A stretch of DNA of 64,000 nt from an uncultured Lachnospiraceae bacterium. Its GTDB lineage: Bacteria > Bacillota > Clostridia > Lachnospirales > Lachnospiraceae. The position numbers were made by a program, and so were the translations under genes. Within the stretch, counting starts at the first letter, position 1. The number at the start of each line of letters is the position of its first letter. The DNA is taken from assembly GCA_902794825.1 (NCBI GenBank), contig CADBIU010000027.1, positions 1 to 64,000 on the forward strand, given 5' to 3'. The notes below the pieces were generated by a model. That model was not told the DNA's origin and did not search any database. It worked only from the letters and a program-made list of their open reading frames with translations. Positions 24,659 through 34,216 of the stretch are shown here, piece by piece.

Positions 24659-26534
24659 ATGCACAAAGAGTTTCTGATGGGAAATGAAGCCATCGCCCTC
24701 GGCGCTCTGGCGGCCGGTGTGAATCTGGTCGCGGGTTATCCGGGGACGCCGTCTACGGAGGTTCTGGAGACGATCGCGAAGAGGAACCCCGGCAATGTAT
24801 ATGTGGAATGGTCGATCAATGAGAAGGCGGGCATGGAAGTGGCTGCGGGCGCGGCCTATGCGGGCGCGCGTGCACTGGTGACCATGAAGCAGGTAGGACT
24901 GAACGTGGCTTCCGATCCCCTTATGAGCCTGGAATACATTGGCGTTAAGGGCGGAATGGTCGTGCTTGTGGCGGAATACCCGCACGTTTGCAATGTTTTC
25001 CAAAGTGCCGGTCTTTGATCCGTCCTCTGTGAGCGAAGCCTATGAGATGATCCAGGAGGCCTTTGACTTCTCGGAAAAATATGGAACGCCCGTATTCTTC
25101 CGCGCGACCACAAGGGTGGATCACGGCTATGAGGCGCTGGAAGTCAAGGATCCGGAGGAATACTATGTCAATAAGCCGGAAGGGTTTGTGAAGGATCCTT
25201 CCAGATGGGTCATCTTCCCGAGGCTGTCTGTGAAGAACCATGCGCTGATCGAAAAGAGAAATGCTGATCTGAAGAGCGTCTTCTCGGAGTACCACCGCAA
25301 CAAGATCCTGTGGGAGAAGGACAGCGCAAAGTGCCGCAGAGGCATTGCGACTCAGGGCGTCAATTTTATGTACACATTGGACTCCCTGCATGACGAAAAT
25401 GCACGCGTTATGAGAGTGGCGACGCCGTTCCCGTTCCCGGAGAAACTGGCGCGGGAATTCCTTGCAGGGCTCGACGAGGTGCTTTGCATCGAGGAGTTAG
25501 ATCCCGTGATCGAGCGCGCGCTTACATATGTCTGCGGCAAGTATAGTCTCGATGTAAGGATCTGCGGCAAACTGACCGGGGATATCTCGCCCTCAGGCGA
25601 GAACTCTATGGAGATCGTAAAAGGGGCGCTGGCGGAGTTTTTGAAATACAATGAAACTGATACGACAGTTGAAGAAGCTGAGCGGGCGGCGGATGAAACA
25701 AAAGAGGAGCCGGCAGCAGAGCTTCCGCAGCCTCCGGCACTGCCCGTCAGACCGCCGGTGCTGTGCGCGGGATGTCCCCACAGGGCGTCTTTCTACGCGG
25801 TCAAGGCCGCGATGCGCGGGAAGAAGACCATTTACTGCGGAGATATCGGCTGCTATACGCTCGGAAACGCGGCGCCTCTGGACATGTGCGACACCTGCCT
25901 GTGCATGGGCGCGGGCATCGGTATTGCGCAGGGCGTCGGACATATTGAACCTGATACTAAGTGCTTCGCCTTTGTGGGAGACTCGACATTCTTCGCGTCC
26001 GGGATCACGGGCACTGTGAACGCGTTTTACAATCAGGCGGATATGACGCTGATCGTACTGGACAATTCGACGACGGCCATGACAGGCCATCAGCCGCATC
26101 CGGGCACCGGGCGCACAGTCATGGGGCAGGTCGTGGAGAAGGTCAGCATTGAGAGAGTTCTCAGAGCGATCGGCCTGACAGTGGTGGAAACTGTGGATCC
26201 TTTGGACTATGCGCTTAGTGTGGAGACAGTAAAGCGTGTGGCGGATGAACCCGGCGTAAAAGCTATCATATTCAGATCTCCCTGCATAGCGATCTCTAAA
26301 CCGAAGGGCCGGTCCCAAGTGGATCCGGATAAGTGCGTCGGCTGCAAAAAATGCATCCGAGAGCTGGGATGCCCGGCGCTCATACTGGATGAGGACGGCA
26401 AAAAAGCGAAGATCGACACTTCCGTCTGCACGGGCTGCACGCTCTGCGAGCAGCTCTGCCCGGTAAAAGCGATCTCCGGCGGCACGAAAAATGACACGGC
26501 AGGAATGAAGCCGGAAGGAGGCCGTCATGAGTAA
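24659..26534 (+). pseudogene. iorA: Indolepyruvate:ferredoxin oxidoreductase alpha subunit, disrupted by a small deletion
   Basis: Reading continues in a second frame from about 24973. The N-terminal part (AGYPGTPSTEVLE, VEWSINEKAGMEVAAG, MVVLVAE) breaks off exactly where the family's conserved DDPGxHSSQxEQD motif should be, and resumes at TRTFAMFSKVPVFDPSS in another frame. A deletion of about 35 nt fits both the missing motif and the shift. The rest is complete: TPP region CAGCPHRASF, GDIGCYTLG, GDSTFFASGITG, and two 4Fe-4S motifs (CVGCKKC..., CTGCTLCEQLC). The enzyme oxidises aryl pyruvates to arylacetyl-CoA with ferredoxin. As sequenced it should be inactive. Confidence 0.9.
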
Positions 26535-27120
26535 GAATATAATTTTGTGCGGCGTAGGCGGACAGGGCACTATTTTGGCGTCGAGGCTGATCGCGACGGC
26601 GGCGATGGATAAGAATATTCCGATCAAGACTGCGGAGACCATCGGTATGGCGCAGCGCGGCGGCAGTGTTTTCAGCCACCTGCGGCTTGGCGAGGGGACC
26701 AATTCACCGCTTATTGGAAAGGGTGAAGTCGACCTGATCATCGGCTTCGAGCCCGGCGAGACCGTGAGGCAGCTCCCTTTTCTGAAAAAGGGCGGCGCAG
26801 TGGTGGTAAGCAGCAGACCGGTAATGCCGGTGAGCGCTATGATCGGCCAGTCGAAATATGACGCGGAAGCTATGATCGAATATCTCAGGGCTAATGTGGA
26901 GCATCTGACCATTGTGGATGCGGACAAAGCCGCGGAAGAACTCGGCTCAGCCAAAGTATTGAATGTCGTGCTTCTCGGCGCGGCGCTAAAAAGCGGAGAG
27001 CTGGGACTTGATGAGAGCGATCTTGAAAACGCGATCCGGGAGAAGGTCCCGGAGAAGTTCCTTGAACTGAATAAAAAGGCTTTAGCCTGGAGCAAGGGGG
27101 TAAACCAAAATGCAGATTAA
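26527..27120 (+). CDS. iorB: Indolepyruvate:ferredoxin oxidoreductase beta subunit
   Basis: A 197-residue gamma-type domain subunit (IILCGVGGQGTILASRLIATAA; ETIGMAQRGGSVFSHLRLG), which partners IorA in oxidative decarboxylation of indole-, phenyl- and hydroxyphenylpyruvate. AAGGAGG precedes ATG 26527, which overlaps the iorA end by 8 bp. It is intact, although its partner is disrupted. Confidence 0.95.
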   Translation: MSKNIILCGVGGQGTILASRLIATAAMDKNIPIKTAETIGMAQRGGSVFSHLRLGEGTNSPLIGKGEVDLIIGFEPGETVRQLPFLKKGGAVVVSSRPVMPVSAMIGQSKYDAEAMIEYLRANVEHLTIVDADKAAEELGSAKVLNVVLLGAALKSGELGLDESDLENAIREKVPEKFLELNKKALAWSKGVNQNAD

Positions 27121-28345
27121 TGAAAAACAGTTGGCACAGGTAAACCATCAGATCCGGCGTCTGATCGCGGCGGACAATTTCTACGGAAAACGCCTCAAAG
27201 AGGCGGGCGTAGACCATGTCAGCAGCGTTGAGGACTTCCTGAATCTGCCTTTTTCCGAGAAGCAGGATCTTCGCGAAGCATATCCTCTCGGACTTATGAC
27301 CTGTAAAGAAGAGGAGGTTGTCAGGATCCATTCTTCATCCGGTACAACAGGAATGCCCGTCATCATTCCCTATACCGCCAAGGACGTCGACGACTGGGGC
27401 GAGATGTTCAAGCGCTGCTATGAGTTTGCCGGAATCACCAAAAAGGACCGCATTCATATCACGCCCGGATACGGCCTGTGGACTGCAGGTATCGGCTTCC
27501 AGAACGGCTGTGAGAAACTCGGCGCGATGGCGATCCCCATGGGACCCGGCAACACCAACAAGCAGCTGCAGATGATGATGGACCTTAAGTCCACAGTTCT
27601 GTGCGCGACGTCTTCCTACGCTCTTCTTCTGGCGGAAGAGATCGAGAAGCGCGGCATCGCGGACAAGATCCACCTCAAAAAGGGCGTTATCGGATCCGAG
27701 CGCTGGGGCGAGAAGATGCGCAAGCGCATTTCCACAGAGCTGGGCATTGAGCTGTATGATATTTACGGACTGACTGAAATCTACGGACCCGGCATCGGCA
27801 TCAACTGCAAGTATGACACCGGAATGCACTACTGGGACGACTATATTTATCTGGAGATCATCGATCCGGCAACGGGTAAGAACGTCCCCGACGGCGAGTG
27901 GGGCGAGATCGTCATCACGACGCTTGTCAAGGAGGGCGCGCCGCTCATCCGTTTCCGCACTCACGACCTTTCCAGGATCATTCCGGGCGAGTGCCCTTGC
28001 GGAAGCAAGTTCCCCCGCATTGATGTGATCACAGGCCGAAGCGACGACATGATGAAGATCAAGGGCGTCAATGTATTCCCCAAGCAGATCGAAGAGATCC
28101 TGGGAACCTTCCCCGAACTCTCCAGCGAGTACCAGATCCGCATCTCTCATCTGGACGGCAAGGACAGTATGCGAATTTATGTCGAAGCCAGCGGAAGCAA
28201 CGATTTCAAGGCTCTGCAGCAGCAGGTCGCGGCTGCGGTCAAGAGCAAGATCGGCTTCACGCCTATCGTATATGTGGTGGAACTCGGTTTCCTTCCCAGA
28301 AGCGAGAAGAAGTCCAAGAGAGTCATCGACGAGCGCTTCCAATGA
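27110..28345 (+). CDS. paaK: Phenylacetate-CoA ligase family protein
   Basis: A 411-residue adenylate-forming ligase. The AMP-binding signature is IHSSSGTTGMPVIIPYT, with YGLTEIYGPG, HDLSRI and GRSDDMMKIKGVNVFP at the hinge and C-terminal domain, as in PaaK. It interconverts arylacetates and arylacetyl-CoA at the expense of ATP. Beside iorAB in anaerobes this usually links aromatic amino-acid fermentation to energy yield (arylacetate release) or, in reverse, to aromatic amino-acid synthesis. It overlaps iorB by 11 bp. Confidence 0.92.
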   Translation: MQINEKQLAQVNHQIRRLIAADNFYGKRLKEAGVDHVSSVEDFLNLPFSEKQDLREAYPLGLMTCKEEEVVRIHSSSGTTGMPVIIPYTAKDVDDWGEMFKRCYEFAGITKKDRIHITPGYGLWTAGIGFQNGCEKLGAMAIPMGPGNTNKQLQMMMDLKSTVLCATSSYALLLAEEIEKRGIADKIHLKKGVIGSERWGEKMRKRISTELGIELYDIYGLTEIYGPGIGINCKYDTGMHYWDDYIYLEIIDPATGKNVPDGEWGEIVITTLVKEGAPLIRFRTHDLSRIIPGECPCGSKFPRIDVITGRSDDMMKIKGVNVFPKQIEEILGTFPELSSEYQIRISHLDGKDSMRIYVEASGSNDFKALQQQVAAAVKSKIGFTPIVYVVELGFLPRSEKKSKRVIDERFQ

Positions 28346-28381
28346 TCAAAAACACCGGTCAAAACAATATTATCAAAGTGG

Positions 28382-28412
28382 AAAAGACAGGCGCAGGCGC
28401 CTGTCTTTTTTG
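28382..28412 (+). terminator. Rho-independent terminator of the ior-paaK operon
   Basis: AAAAGACAGGCG (28382-28393) pairs with CGCCTGTCTTTT (28398-28409), a 4-base loop and a T6 tract. Confidence 0.93.
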
Positions 28413-28459
28413 TTATACTTAAGGGTAAGACATTAGTATGCAGTCCAGGAGGAAATTCA

Positions 28460-29890
28460 ATGAAAGTATGTCTGTTAAATGAGTCTTTTCCGCCGGTCAT
28501 TGACGGCGTCGTTAATGTAATGATGAATTACGCAGACTATATGATGCGCGATTACGGCGCGGAGATCGAAGTCGGAACTCCCGAGTATCCTGACGGGAAA
28601 TATGATGACTATCCGTATCAGGTTGTGGCTTATCCGAGTTTTGACACTGCGGCGCAGACAAACGGATACAGAGCCGGCAACCCTCTGGTGGGGAAAGCTG
28701 TATCGAAACTGGCCGATTTTGAGCCGGATATCATTCATGCGCACGGCCCCGCGTCTGCATTGGTGGTGGGGCGGCTTGTCCGCGAGATGACCGGCGCGCC
28801 GATCGTCTTTACCTATCATACGAAGTATGACATCGACATCCGCAGAGCGGCCAAAATAAACCTGATCGCCGATGGGACGATCAAAGCTATGGTCGGCAAT
28901 ATCGAAGCCTGCGATGAAGTCTGGACGGTCAGCGACGGCGCGGGACAGTCTTTGAAGGCACTGGGCTTTCAGGGCGATTACCGGGTGATGAACAACGGCG
29001 TGGACTTCGCTAAGGGCAGAGTCGATAAAGAGACCGTTGACAAGGTCACAGCCGGTTATGATCTGCCGGAAGGAGTCCCGATGTTTTTGTATGTCGGGAG
29101 GATCATCAACTATAAGAACCTGCCTCTGATCATGGACGCGCTCAAGATCCTTGCGGACAGCGGCCAGGATTTCAGGATGGTATTCGTTGGCAAAGGCCCC
29201 GACAAGGAGATTTTGGAGCAGAAAGCGGTGGAATTGGGACTGATGGGAGGAAACGCTCCCAAGGTCTTCTTTACCGGTCCGATCTATGACAGGGACGCGC
29301 TGCGTGCGTGGAACACAAGGGCCGACCTCTTCCTGTTCCCGTCGACCTTCGATACAAACGGCCTTGTGGTGCGCGAGGCTGCAGCCTGCGGACTGGCAAG
29401 TGTTCTGATCAAAGATTCCTGCGCGGCGGAGGGAATCACGGATGACCGCAACGGATTTATCATCGAGGAGTCCGCGGAAGCTATGGCGGAGCTTTTAAAG
29501 AGGCTCTGCGGCGATCTGTGCGGCGATCTGGACCACGTACACGACGTCGGACAGCACGCGATGGACGAGATCTATCTCTCCTGGAGCGAGTGCGTGGCAA
29601 AAGCGTATGAGCGCTATCAGTATATTTTGGCCAGAAACAAGATCGGAGCTATGCCGCATCGCAAGGAGCAGATGACGGACAACATGGTGAAGATCGTCGC
29701 AAAGGCTATGGAAGAAGAGAACAAGGTCCGCAGAAATGTCCAGGAAGCGTTCAGAACTATGCGAGGCAGGGCGCTGACAATGATGGAGTACACGAAAGCG
29801 GAACTCAAAGCCATGGATACACAGAAACTTCGCTGGGATGATATCGCCGAGGATCTTTGGGCTGAGACTGAGGAGCTCTTTAAGAAGTGA
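28460..29890 (+). CDS. GT4-type glycosyltransferase
   Basis: A 476-residue GT-B glycosyltransferase. The N-terminal acceptor domain opens with CLLNESFPPVIDGVVNV. The C-terminal donor domain has FLYVGRIINYKNLPLIMDAL, FVGKGPDKEILEQ and FPSTFDTNGLVVREAAACGL, the E-x7-E region of GT4. A C-terminal charged helical extension of about 80 residues is additional. The sequence resembles glucosyltransferases that act on diacylglycerol or build alpha-glucosides; the acceptor is unknown. It overlaps the GH13 gene by 4 bp (GTGA), suggesting that the pair acts on the same glucoside. Confidence 0.88.
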   Translation: MKVCLLNESFPPVIDGVVNVMMNYADYMMRDYGAEIEVGTPEYPDGKYDDYPYQVVAYPSFDTAAQTNGYRAGNPLVGKAVSKLADFEPDIIHAHGPASALVVGRLVREMTGAPIVFTYHTKYDIDIRRAAKINLIADGTIKAMVGNIEACDEVWTVSDGAGQSLKALGFQGDYRVMNNGVDFAKGRVDKETVDKVTAGYDLPEGVPMFLYVGRIINYKNLPLIMDALKILADSGQDFRMVFVGKGPDKEILEQKAVELGLMGGNAPKVFFTGPIYDRDALRAWNTRADLFLFPSTFDTNGLVVREAAACGLASVLIKDSCAAEGITDDRNGFIIEESAEAMAELLKRLCGDLCGDLDHVHDVGQHAMDEIYLSWSECVAKAYERYQYILARNKIGAMPHRKEQMTDNMVKIVAKAMEEENKVRRNVQEAFRTMRGRALTMMEYTKAELKAMDTQKLRWDDIAEDLWAETEELFKK

Positions 29891-31641
29891 AAAAGCAATA
29901 TGATTTCCGGAAGATGTCATTTTATCAGATCTGGATCCGCAGCTTCTGCGACGGTAACGGAGACGGGATCGGCGATCTGTACGGAGTATATGACAAGCTG
30001 GAATACATCAAGGAGCTGGGAGTGGACGGCATCTGGTTCAGCCCGATCTATCCCTCGCCCAACGCGGATTACGGCTATGACATCTCCGACTACAAGAATA
30101 TCCATCCCGATTACGGGACGCTTGACCAGTTCAAAAAAGTGCTGGACCGGGCCCATGAGCTGGGCTTGAAGGTGCTGCTCGATCTGGTGATCAATCACAC
30201 TTCTGACGAGCATCCCTGGTTTATCGAGAGCTGCAAAGGGAAAGACAATCCCTACAGCGATTACTATATCTGGCGGGATCCGCGCTTTAAGGGAGAGGAA
30301 AAGCTGCCGCCCAACAACTGGTACAGTCAGTTTGAGGGTATAGCGTGGGAATATAACGAACAGAGAAAACAGTATTATCTGCACGTTTTTGCCAAAAAAC
30401 AGCCCGATCTCAACATGGACAATCCCAAAGTCCGGGAAGAGGTAAAGAGCATCATGCGCTTCTGGCTGGATCTGGGCGTGGACGGCTTCCGGGAAGATGT
30501 CATCAATTTTATCTCCAAGAATCCGGATATGCCGGACGGATGGTCCTTCGTGCCCGCGATCAACGGCCTGCCCTTTTACAAGGACGGCCCCAACCTGCAC
30601 AGTTATCTGAAGGAGTTTCGTGAAGTGGCGAAGGAATACGGCGCCATACAGATCGGAGAGGCGCCTTTTACCTCGGTGAAGACAGCGCTCACATACATTG
30701 GCGGGCGGGACCGGGTCCTGGATATGCTGATCCAGTTCGACACCATGTTCGCGGACTGTTTCATGACGGAATATGTATATCATGGCTTCAGACTGCGCAA
30801 ACTCAAGAGAGCTTTCCGCCGGTGGCAGTACGGGCTGCAGGGAAAGGCGTGGTTCGCGCTCTATTTTGAGAACCACGATCATCCCCGGGTCGTGAGCCGT
30901 TACGGCAATCGCCGCTACTGGAAAGCGTCCGGCTCCATGCTGGCGGCCTGCTATATTTTGCAGCGCGGGACGCCTTTCTTATATCAGGGGCAGGAACTGG
31001 GCATGACTAATATCGCGCTCAACTCCATAGACAAATACATAGATGTGGCGGCGAAAAACGCGTATAATTCATTTTTCCTCAAGGATTCGGTGGAGCGCAG
31101 ACTCGAGCGCATCCATGTCTCTACGAGGGACTCCGCCAGGACTCCCATGCAGTGGACGGACGGCCCGAATGCCGGATTTACCACAGGCAAGCCCTGGTTT
31201 TATGTAAACCCCAATTACTCTTATATAAATGCGGAGACGGAAGACAGGGATCCCCTGAGTATCCTGAATTTCTACAAAAGGTGCCTGGCGCTGAGGAAGC
31301 GGAGCAAAACGCTGCTGTGGGGCACTTACAGAGAATACTTCCGCGGCAGCAGCCGGATCTATATGTATGAGAGAAAGTATGAGGACAAGGACCGCGGCTG
31401 CGAGGAAAGGATCCTTGTGATCTGCTCTTTTTCTACACAGGAGCTGCGCTATCCCGCGCCGAGGGGCTATAACATGGCTAAGGGAAAGCTGATACTGGAC
31501 AATTATATCTCCGGGGAGGAGATGGAGACCGCTCCGACAGAGAATACAGGCGCCGGGATCCCGGGGAAACTGCATCCCTATGAGGTCCAGGTCTGGAAAT
31601 TCCGGAAGAGGCCGCGGACACAGACAAAAAATGATCGTTAA
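29887..31641 (+). CDS. GH13 alpha-glucosidase / oligo-1,6-glucosidase
   Basis: A 584-residue GH13 enzyme with a GTG start overlapping the upstream stop. Nucleophile Asp 204 is in GFREDVI, acid/base Glu 258 in IGEAP and Asp 331 in ENHDHPR. DLVINHTSDEHPWF and RDSARTPMQW are typical of the GH13_31 group. There is no signal peptide, so the action is cytoplasmic on imported or endogenous alpha-glucosides. It is translationally coupled to the GT4 gene. It differs in length from the GH13 at 18617, so the two are not a recent duplication. Confidence 0.93.
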   Translation: MKKQYDFRKMSFYQIWIRSFCDGNGDGIGDLYGVYDKLEYIKELGVDGIWFSPIYPSPNADYGYDISDYKNIHPDYGTLDQFKKVLDRAHELGLKVLLDLVINHTSDEHPWFIESCKGKDNPYSDYYIWRDPRFKGEEKLPPNNWYSQFEGIAWEYNEQRKQYYLHVFAKKQPDLNMDNPKVREEVKSIMRFWLDLGVDGFREDVINFISKNPDMPDGWSFVPAINGLPFYKDGPNLHSYLKEFREVAKEYGAIQIGEAPFTSVKTALTYIGGRDRVLDMLIQFDTMFADCFMTEYVYHGFRLRKLKRAFRRWQYGLQGKAWFALYFENHDHPRVVSRYGNRRYWKASGSMLAACYILQRGTPFLYQGQELGMTNIALNSIDKYIDVAAKNAYNSFFLKDSVERRLERIHVSTRDSARTPMQWTDGPNAGFTTGKPWFYVNPNYSYINAETEDRDPLSILNFYKRCLALRKRSKTLLWGTYREYFRGSSRIYMYERKYEDKDRGCEERILVICSFSTQELRYPAPRGYNMAKGKLILDNYISGEEMETAPTENTGAGIPGKLHPYEVQVWKFRKRPRTQTKNDR

Positions 31642-31669
31642 AAACAGATAGTAATAAAAGGAACATGAC

Positions 31670-33415
31670 ATGAGTGGAACACAAATTTTCGAACTGATCA
31701 CAGGGATGCTGAGCGGACTTGCGCTGTTCATATTCGGCATGAATGTGATGAGCGATACATTGACTTTGATGGCCGGCGGAAGCCTGAGCGGGGCGATAGA
31801 CAAACTTACCGGCAAACGCATTGCCGGATGGGCTTTCGGAACACTGCTGGCAGTCTTTGTCCAGTCATCGGTGACTACAGTCATGACGGTAGGTCTTGTT
31901 AATTCTGAGATCATAACCGTCGCGCAGTCAGTCGGGGTCATGATCGGCGCAAATCTTGGAACTACTGCTACTGCATGGCTGCTCAGCCTTAACTCCCTGG
32001 GAGGATCTTTCCTGCTGACGCTTCTCAAACCCTCTTCGTTTACTCCGTTCCTTGCGATCGGCGGCGTGGTTTACCTGATGTTTGCCAAAAGCGCCAAGAA
32101 GAGGTCGATCGGGACGATTATCGTGGGATTTTCCGTCATGATGATTGGAATGGACACGATGAGCAACGCGGTGGAGCCTCTCCAGAACGTTCCGGCTTTT
32201 AACCAGATGATGTTCAGTTTTTCGAACCCGTTCCTGGGCGTTCTTGTTGGTATAGCGTGTACGCTCCTTATCCAGAGTTCAGCGGCGGCGATCGGTATTC
32301 TGCAGGCTCTGGCGATGTCGGTCGGCGTGACCTATTCCATGGCGATACCGATCGTCTGCGGCGCTCAGCTGGGAACCTGCATGACTGCCATTCTGGCGTC
32401 CCTCAGCTTCAACAACAGGGGCAAAAGAGCGGCGCTGATCCATCTTTCTTACAATGTGATAAGAAATGCTTTGTTCCTGGTGATCTTCTACCTGATCAAT
32501 GCGATAGTGGGAATTCCTTTTCTCAAGGCAGAGACAGGCGCGGTCGGGATCGCGGCGTTCCACACGCTGATCAACCTGGCCGGAAGCGCTGTTTTCCTGC
32601 CGCTGGGAGATTTCCTGGTCAAACTGGTGCATCGGATTCTCCCTTTCAACGCGAAGGAGAAAGAAGAGGAAGCAGATACTCTTACCATGCTCAACCCGCT
32701 GTTCCTGTCCAACCCCTCATTTGCGCTGGATCAGGTCTGGACTGCTTCGTCTATGCTGGGAGACGCGGTTCAGGAATATTTTGACGCCTACCTGGATATG
32801 ATCGGACAAAACCTTCCGGAGCAGCCCGACAAAGTCCGGGAACTGGGAGAGAAGACGGAAAGATACGTTTCGCAGCTCAGGAAATACTGCTTGCGCTTGT
32901 CTCAGCAGAAGATGCAGGATAAGGCTGCCAGGACCCTGTCGCTTTTGACCGGATCCATCAATAACTACGCGGAAATGGCAGAGAAGATCACCGCCATGAA
33001 GGAGACCTTCCTCGCGTTCAGAAAAGAGGGAACCGGCTTTTCCGAGGAGGCGGCAAAGGACCTGAAAATGTTCGGCAGCGCGGTTCAGGAAATCCTGGAG
33101 GTAACAGTCCACAATTATACAACCCGGAACACAAGGCTTGCGGGTACGATCCAGGCGTACAGAGAAGTCATCACAGATATGTTGGGGAAGATCAACAGAA
33201 GAAGCGTCAGAAGGCTTCACAACGGTATCTGCAGTCCGGAAGGAAGCAGGACTTTCTCGGAGATCTGCACGGGATATGAGAGGATCATCGACCGGTGCGA
33301 CAGTATCGCAAGGCACATTCTGCGGATTTCCCAGGAGCCGGAGGTACCGCCTACGCAAGAACAGTACGATGCGATCAAGGCGCTCTTTGAGGACAAGTTC
33401 GAAGAACTCGAGTGA
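31670..33415 (+). CDS. Na/Pi cotransporter family protein (first copy)
   Basis: A 581-residue NptA/YjbB-type protein. Two Na_Pi_cotrans repeats hold the QSS signatures (VQSSVTTVMTVGLVN; LIQSSAAAIGILQALAMS) within about eight membrane segments (residues 1-320). A cytoplasmic PhoU-like helical domain follows (330-581). It imports or exports phosphate with sodium. It stands alone, ended by a bidirectional terminator. A paralog lies at 49062 just behind the cation antiporter operon. Confidence 0.92.
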   Translation: MSGTQIFELITGMLSGLALFIFGMNVMSDTLTLMAGGSLSGAIDKLTGKRIAGWAFGTLLAVFVQSSVTTVMTVGLVNSEIITVAQSVGVMIGANLGTTATAWLLSLNSLGGSFLLTLLKPSSFTPFLAIGGVVYLMFAKSAKKRSIGTIIVGFSVMMIGMDTMSNAVEPLQNVPAFNQMMFSFSNPFLGVLVGIACTLLIQSSAAAIGILQALAMSVGVTYSMAIPIVCGAQLGTCMTAILASLSFNNRGKRAALIHLSYNVIRNALFLVIFYLINAIVGIPFLKAETGAVGIAAFHTLINLAGSAVFLPLGDFLVKLVHRILPFNAKEKEEEADTLTMLNPLFLSNPSFALDQVWTASSMLGDAVQEYFDAYLDMIGQNLPEQPDKVRELGEKTERYVSQLRKYCLRLSQQKMQDKAARTLSLLTGSINNYAEMAEKITAMKETFLAFRKEGTGFSEEAAKDLKMFGSAVQEILEVTVHNYTTRNTRLAGTIQAYREVITDMLGKINRRSVRRLHNGICSPEGSRTFSEICTGYERIIDRCDSIARHILRISQEPEVPPTQEQYDAIKALFEDKFEELE

Positions 33416-33445
33416 TCGTCAGAAAAGAAAATACTAAAAAAGAAC

Positions 33446-33486
33446 AACCCTGCGGGCTTTCTTAAAAGGCCTGCAGGGCTGTTTTA
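33446..33486. terminator. Bidirectional terminator between Na/Pi and the leftward SH3 gene
   Basis: CCCTGC (33448-33453) pairs with GCAGGG (33473-33478), with inner GGC/GCC pairing. TGTTTTATG follows on the plus strand, and TTCTTTTTT follows on the minus strand. Confidence 0.8.
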
Positions 33487-33522
33487 TGTTATGTAGAAGT
33501 TATATCGGAGCCAGATCCGCGG

Positions 33523-33822
33523 TCAGATCTTCTGAGTGTAGTCCTTGTAGATGAATGCATAGCAGGTGCCGCCGTTAGGGTCGTTGATCAGCAGTCTGTA
33601 CCACTTGCCGTCTGCGGTGATACCGTCGACTTTCAACTTGTGGCCATACTCATAGGTCTTGGCGATCGGGCCGTTCGGGGTGTACCTGCAGTTCAGGCTG
33701 GAAGATGTAACCTTTACCCAAATGGGAGTAATGCTCTTAACGTCGATCTCCTGTCTTCCTACGCCGCCGGTTACTCCTTCAAGTTCTTCCGCATTCAGTT
33801 TGTTTTCTTTCAGGTCGCTCAT
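33523..33822 (-). CDS. Double-glycine leader peptide fused to a bacterial SH3 domain
   Basis: 99 residues. Residues 1-20 form a bacteriocin-type leader: LNAEELEGVTGG, with the conserved hydrophobic spacing and a Gly19-Gly20 processing site. After about 15 residues an SH3b-like domain follows (about 36-97: VTSSSLNCRYTPNG, KLKVDGITADGKWYRLLI). GG leaders are cut and exported by C39-peptidase ABC transporters or similar machines, none of which is in the window. The cargo is a folded, probably wall- or peptide-binding domain rather than a short bacteriocin. The function is unknown. AAAGGAG precedes ATG 33822. Confidence 0.75.
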   Translation of the reverse strand: MSDLKENKLNAEELEGVTGGVGRQEIDVKSITPIWVKVTSSSLNCRYTPNGPIAKTYEYGHKLKVDGITADGKWYRLLINDPNGGTCYAFIYKDYTQKI

Positions 33823-33872
33823 CTTAATTCTCCTTTCATGAACGTTGAATGATCAAAATATTAATATGTGTG

Positions 33873-33894
33873 TTGTTTTCAGCTTGTTTTCAGC
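33873..33894. repeat. Perfect tandem 11-bp repeat upstream of the GG-leader gene
   Basis: TTGTTTTCAGC occurs at 33873-33883 and 33884-33894, just outside an AT-rich -10-like region of the leftward promoter. An 11-bp period equals one helical turn, as for binding sites of dimeric response regulators that control bacteriocin genes. The assignment is inference. The rest of 33823-34107 holds a CCGGC/GCCGG hairpin at about 33918 and the site below. Confidence 0.5.
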
Positions 33895-34027
33895 ATGTAT
33901 TGTTTTAAGAGGTCCGACCGGCTGCGCCGGCCGCTCGTTTGTTGTTTATAACATTATATACTTGGCCGGATCAGTATTTCCACGAAAAAAAGAAAGGAGA
34001 TTTCCCGGAATATCAGGCGGCTGTATC

Positions 34028-34045
34028 TGTACAAACATATGTACA
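34028..34045. promoter_or_regulatory. Paired palindromes TGTACA-N6-TGTACA
   Basis: Two self-complementary TGTACA hexamers (34028-34033 and 34040-34045) lie 63 bp upstream of the 34-codon ORF. The symmetry suggests an operator for a dimeric or tetrameric regulator. Confidence 0.4.
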
Positions 34046-34107
34046 CCCCCTCTGTTAAGATTAAGACCATAGAAGAAAGCAAACAGATTTACACAAGGAG
34101 GTCTGCT

Positions 34108-34212
34108 ATGAAAGGATATCTGAACGAAGACGGTTACATGGGATTTGTCAACGGCCGCTATATTTTGTTCGCGAGCGAGGCCGAGTATGAAGAGTATATG
34201 ATGGAGGATTGA
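34108..34212 (+). CDS. Small protein (34 aa), Tyr/Glu-rich
   Basis: MKGYLNEDGYMGFVNGRYIL... ending EYEEYMMED. AAGGAGG at 34095-34101 is an excellent ribosome-binding site with 6-bp spacing. The sequence is acidic and aromatic and resembles short unnamed proteins that I recall from Lachnospiraceae; this could not be checked. It is followed after 4 bp by another micro-ORF, so the two form a small operon before a terminator at 34313. Confidence 0.6.
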   Translation: MKGYLNEDGYMGFVNGRYILFASEAEYEEYMMED

Positions 34213-34216
34213 TGAT

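Noticed and set aside
25593..27095. 500-codon minus-strand frame opposite iorA/iorB
   Set aside because: Arg/Ser-rich shadow spanning two real genes.
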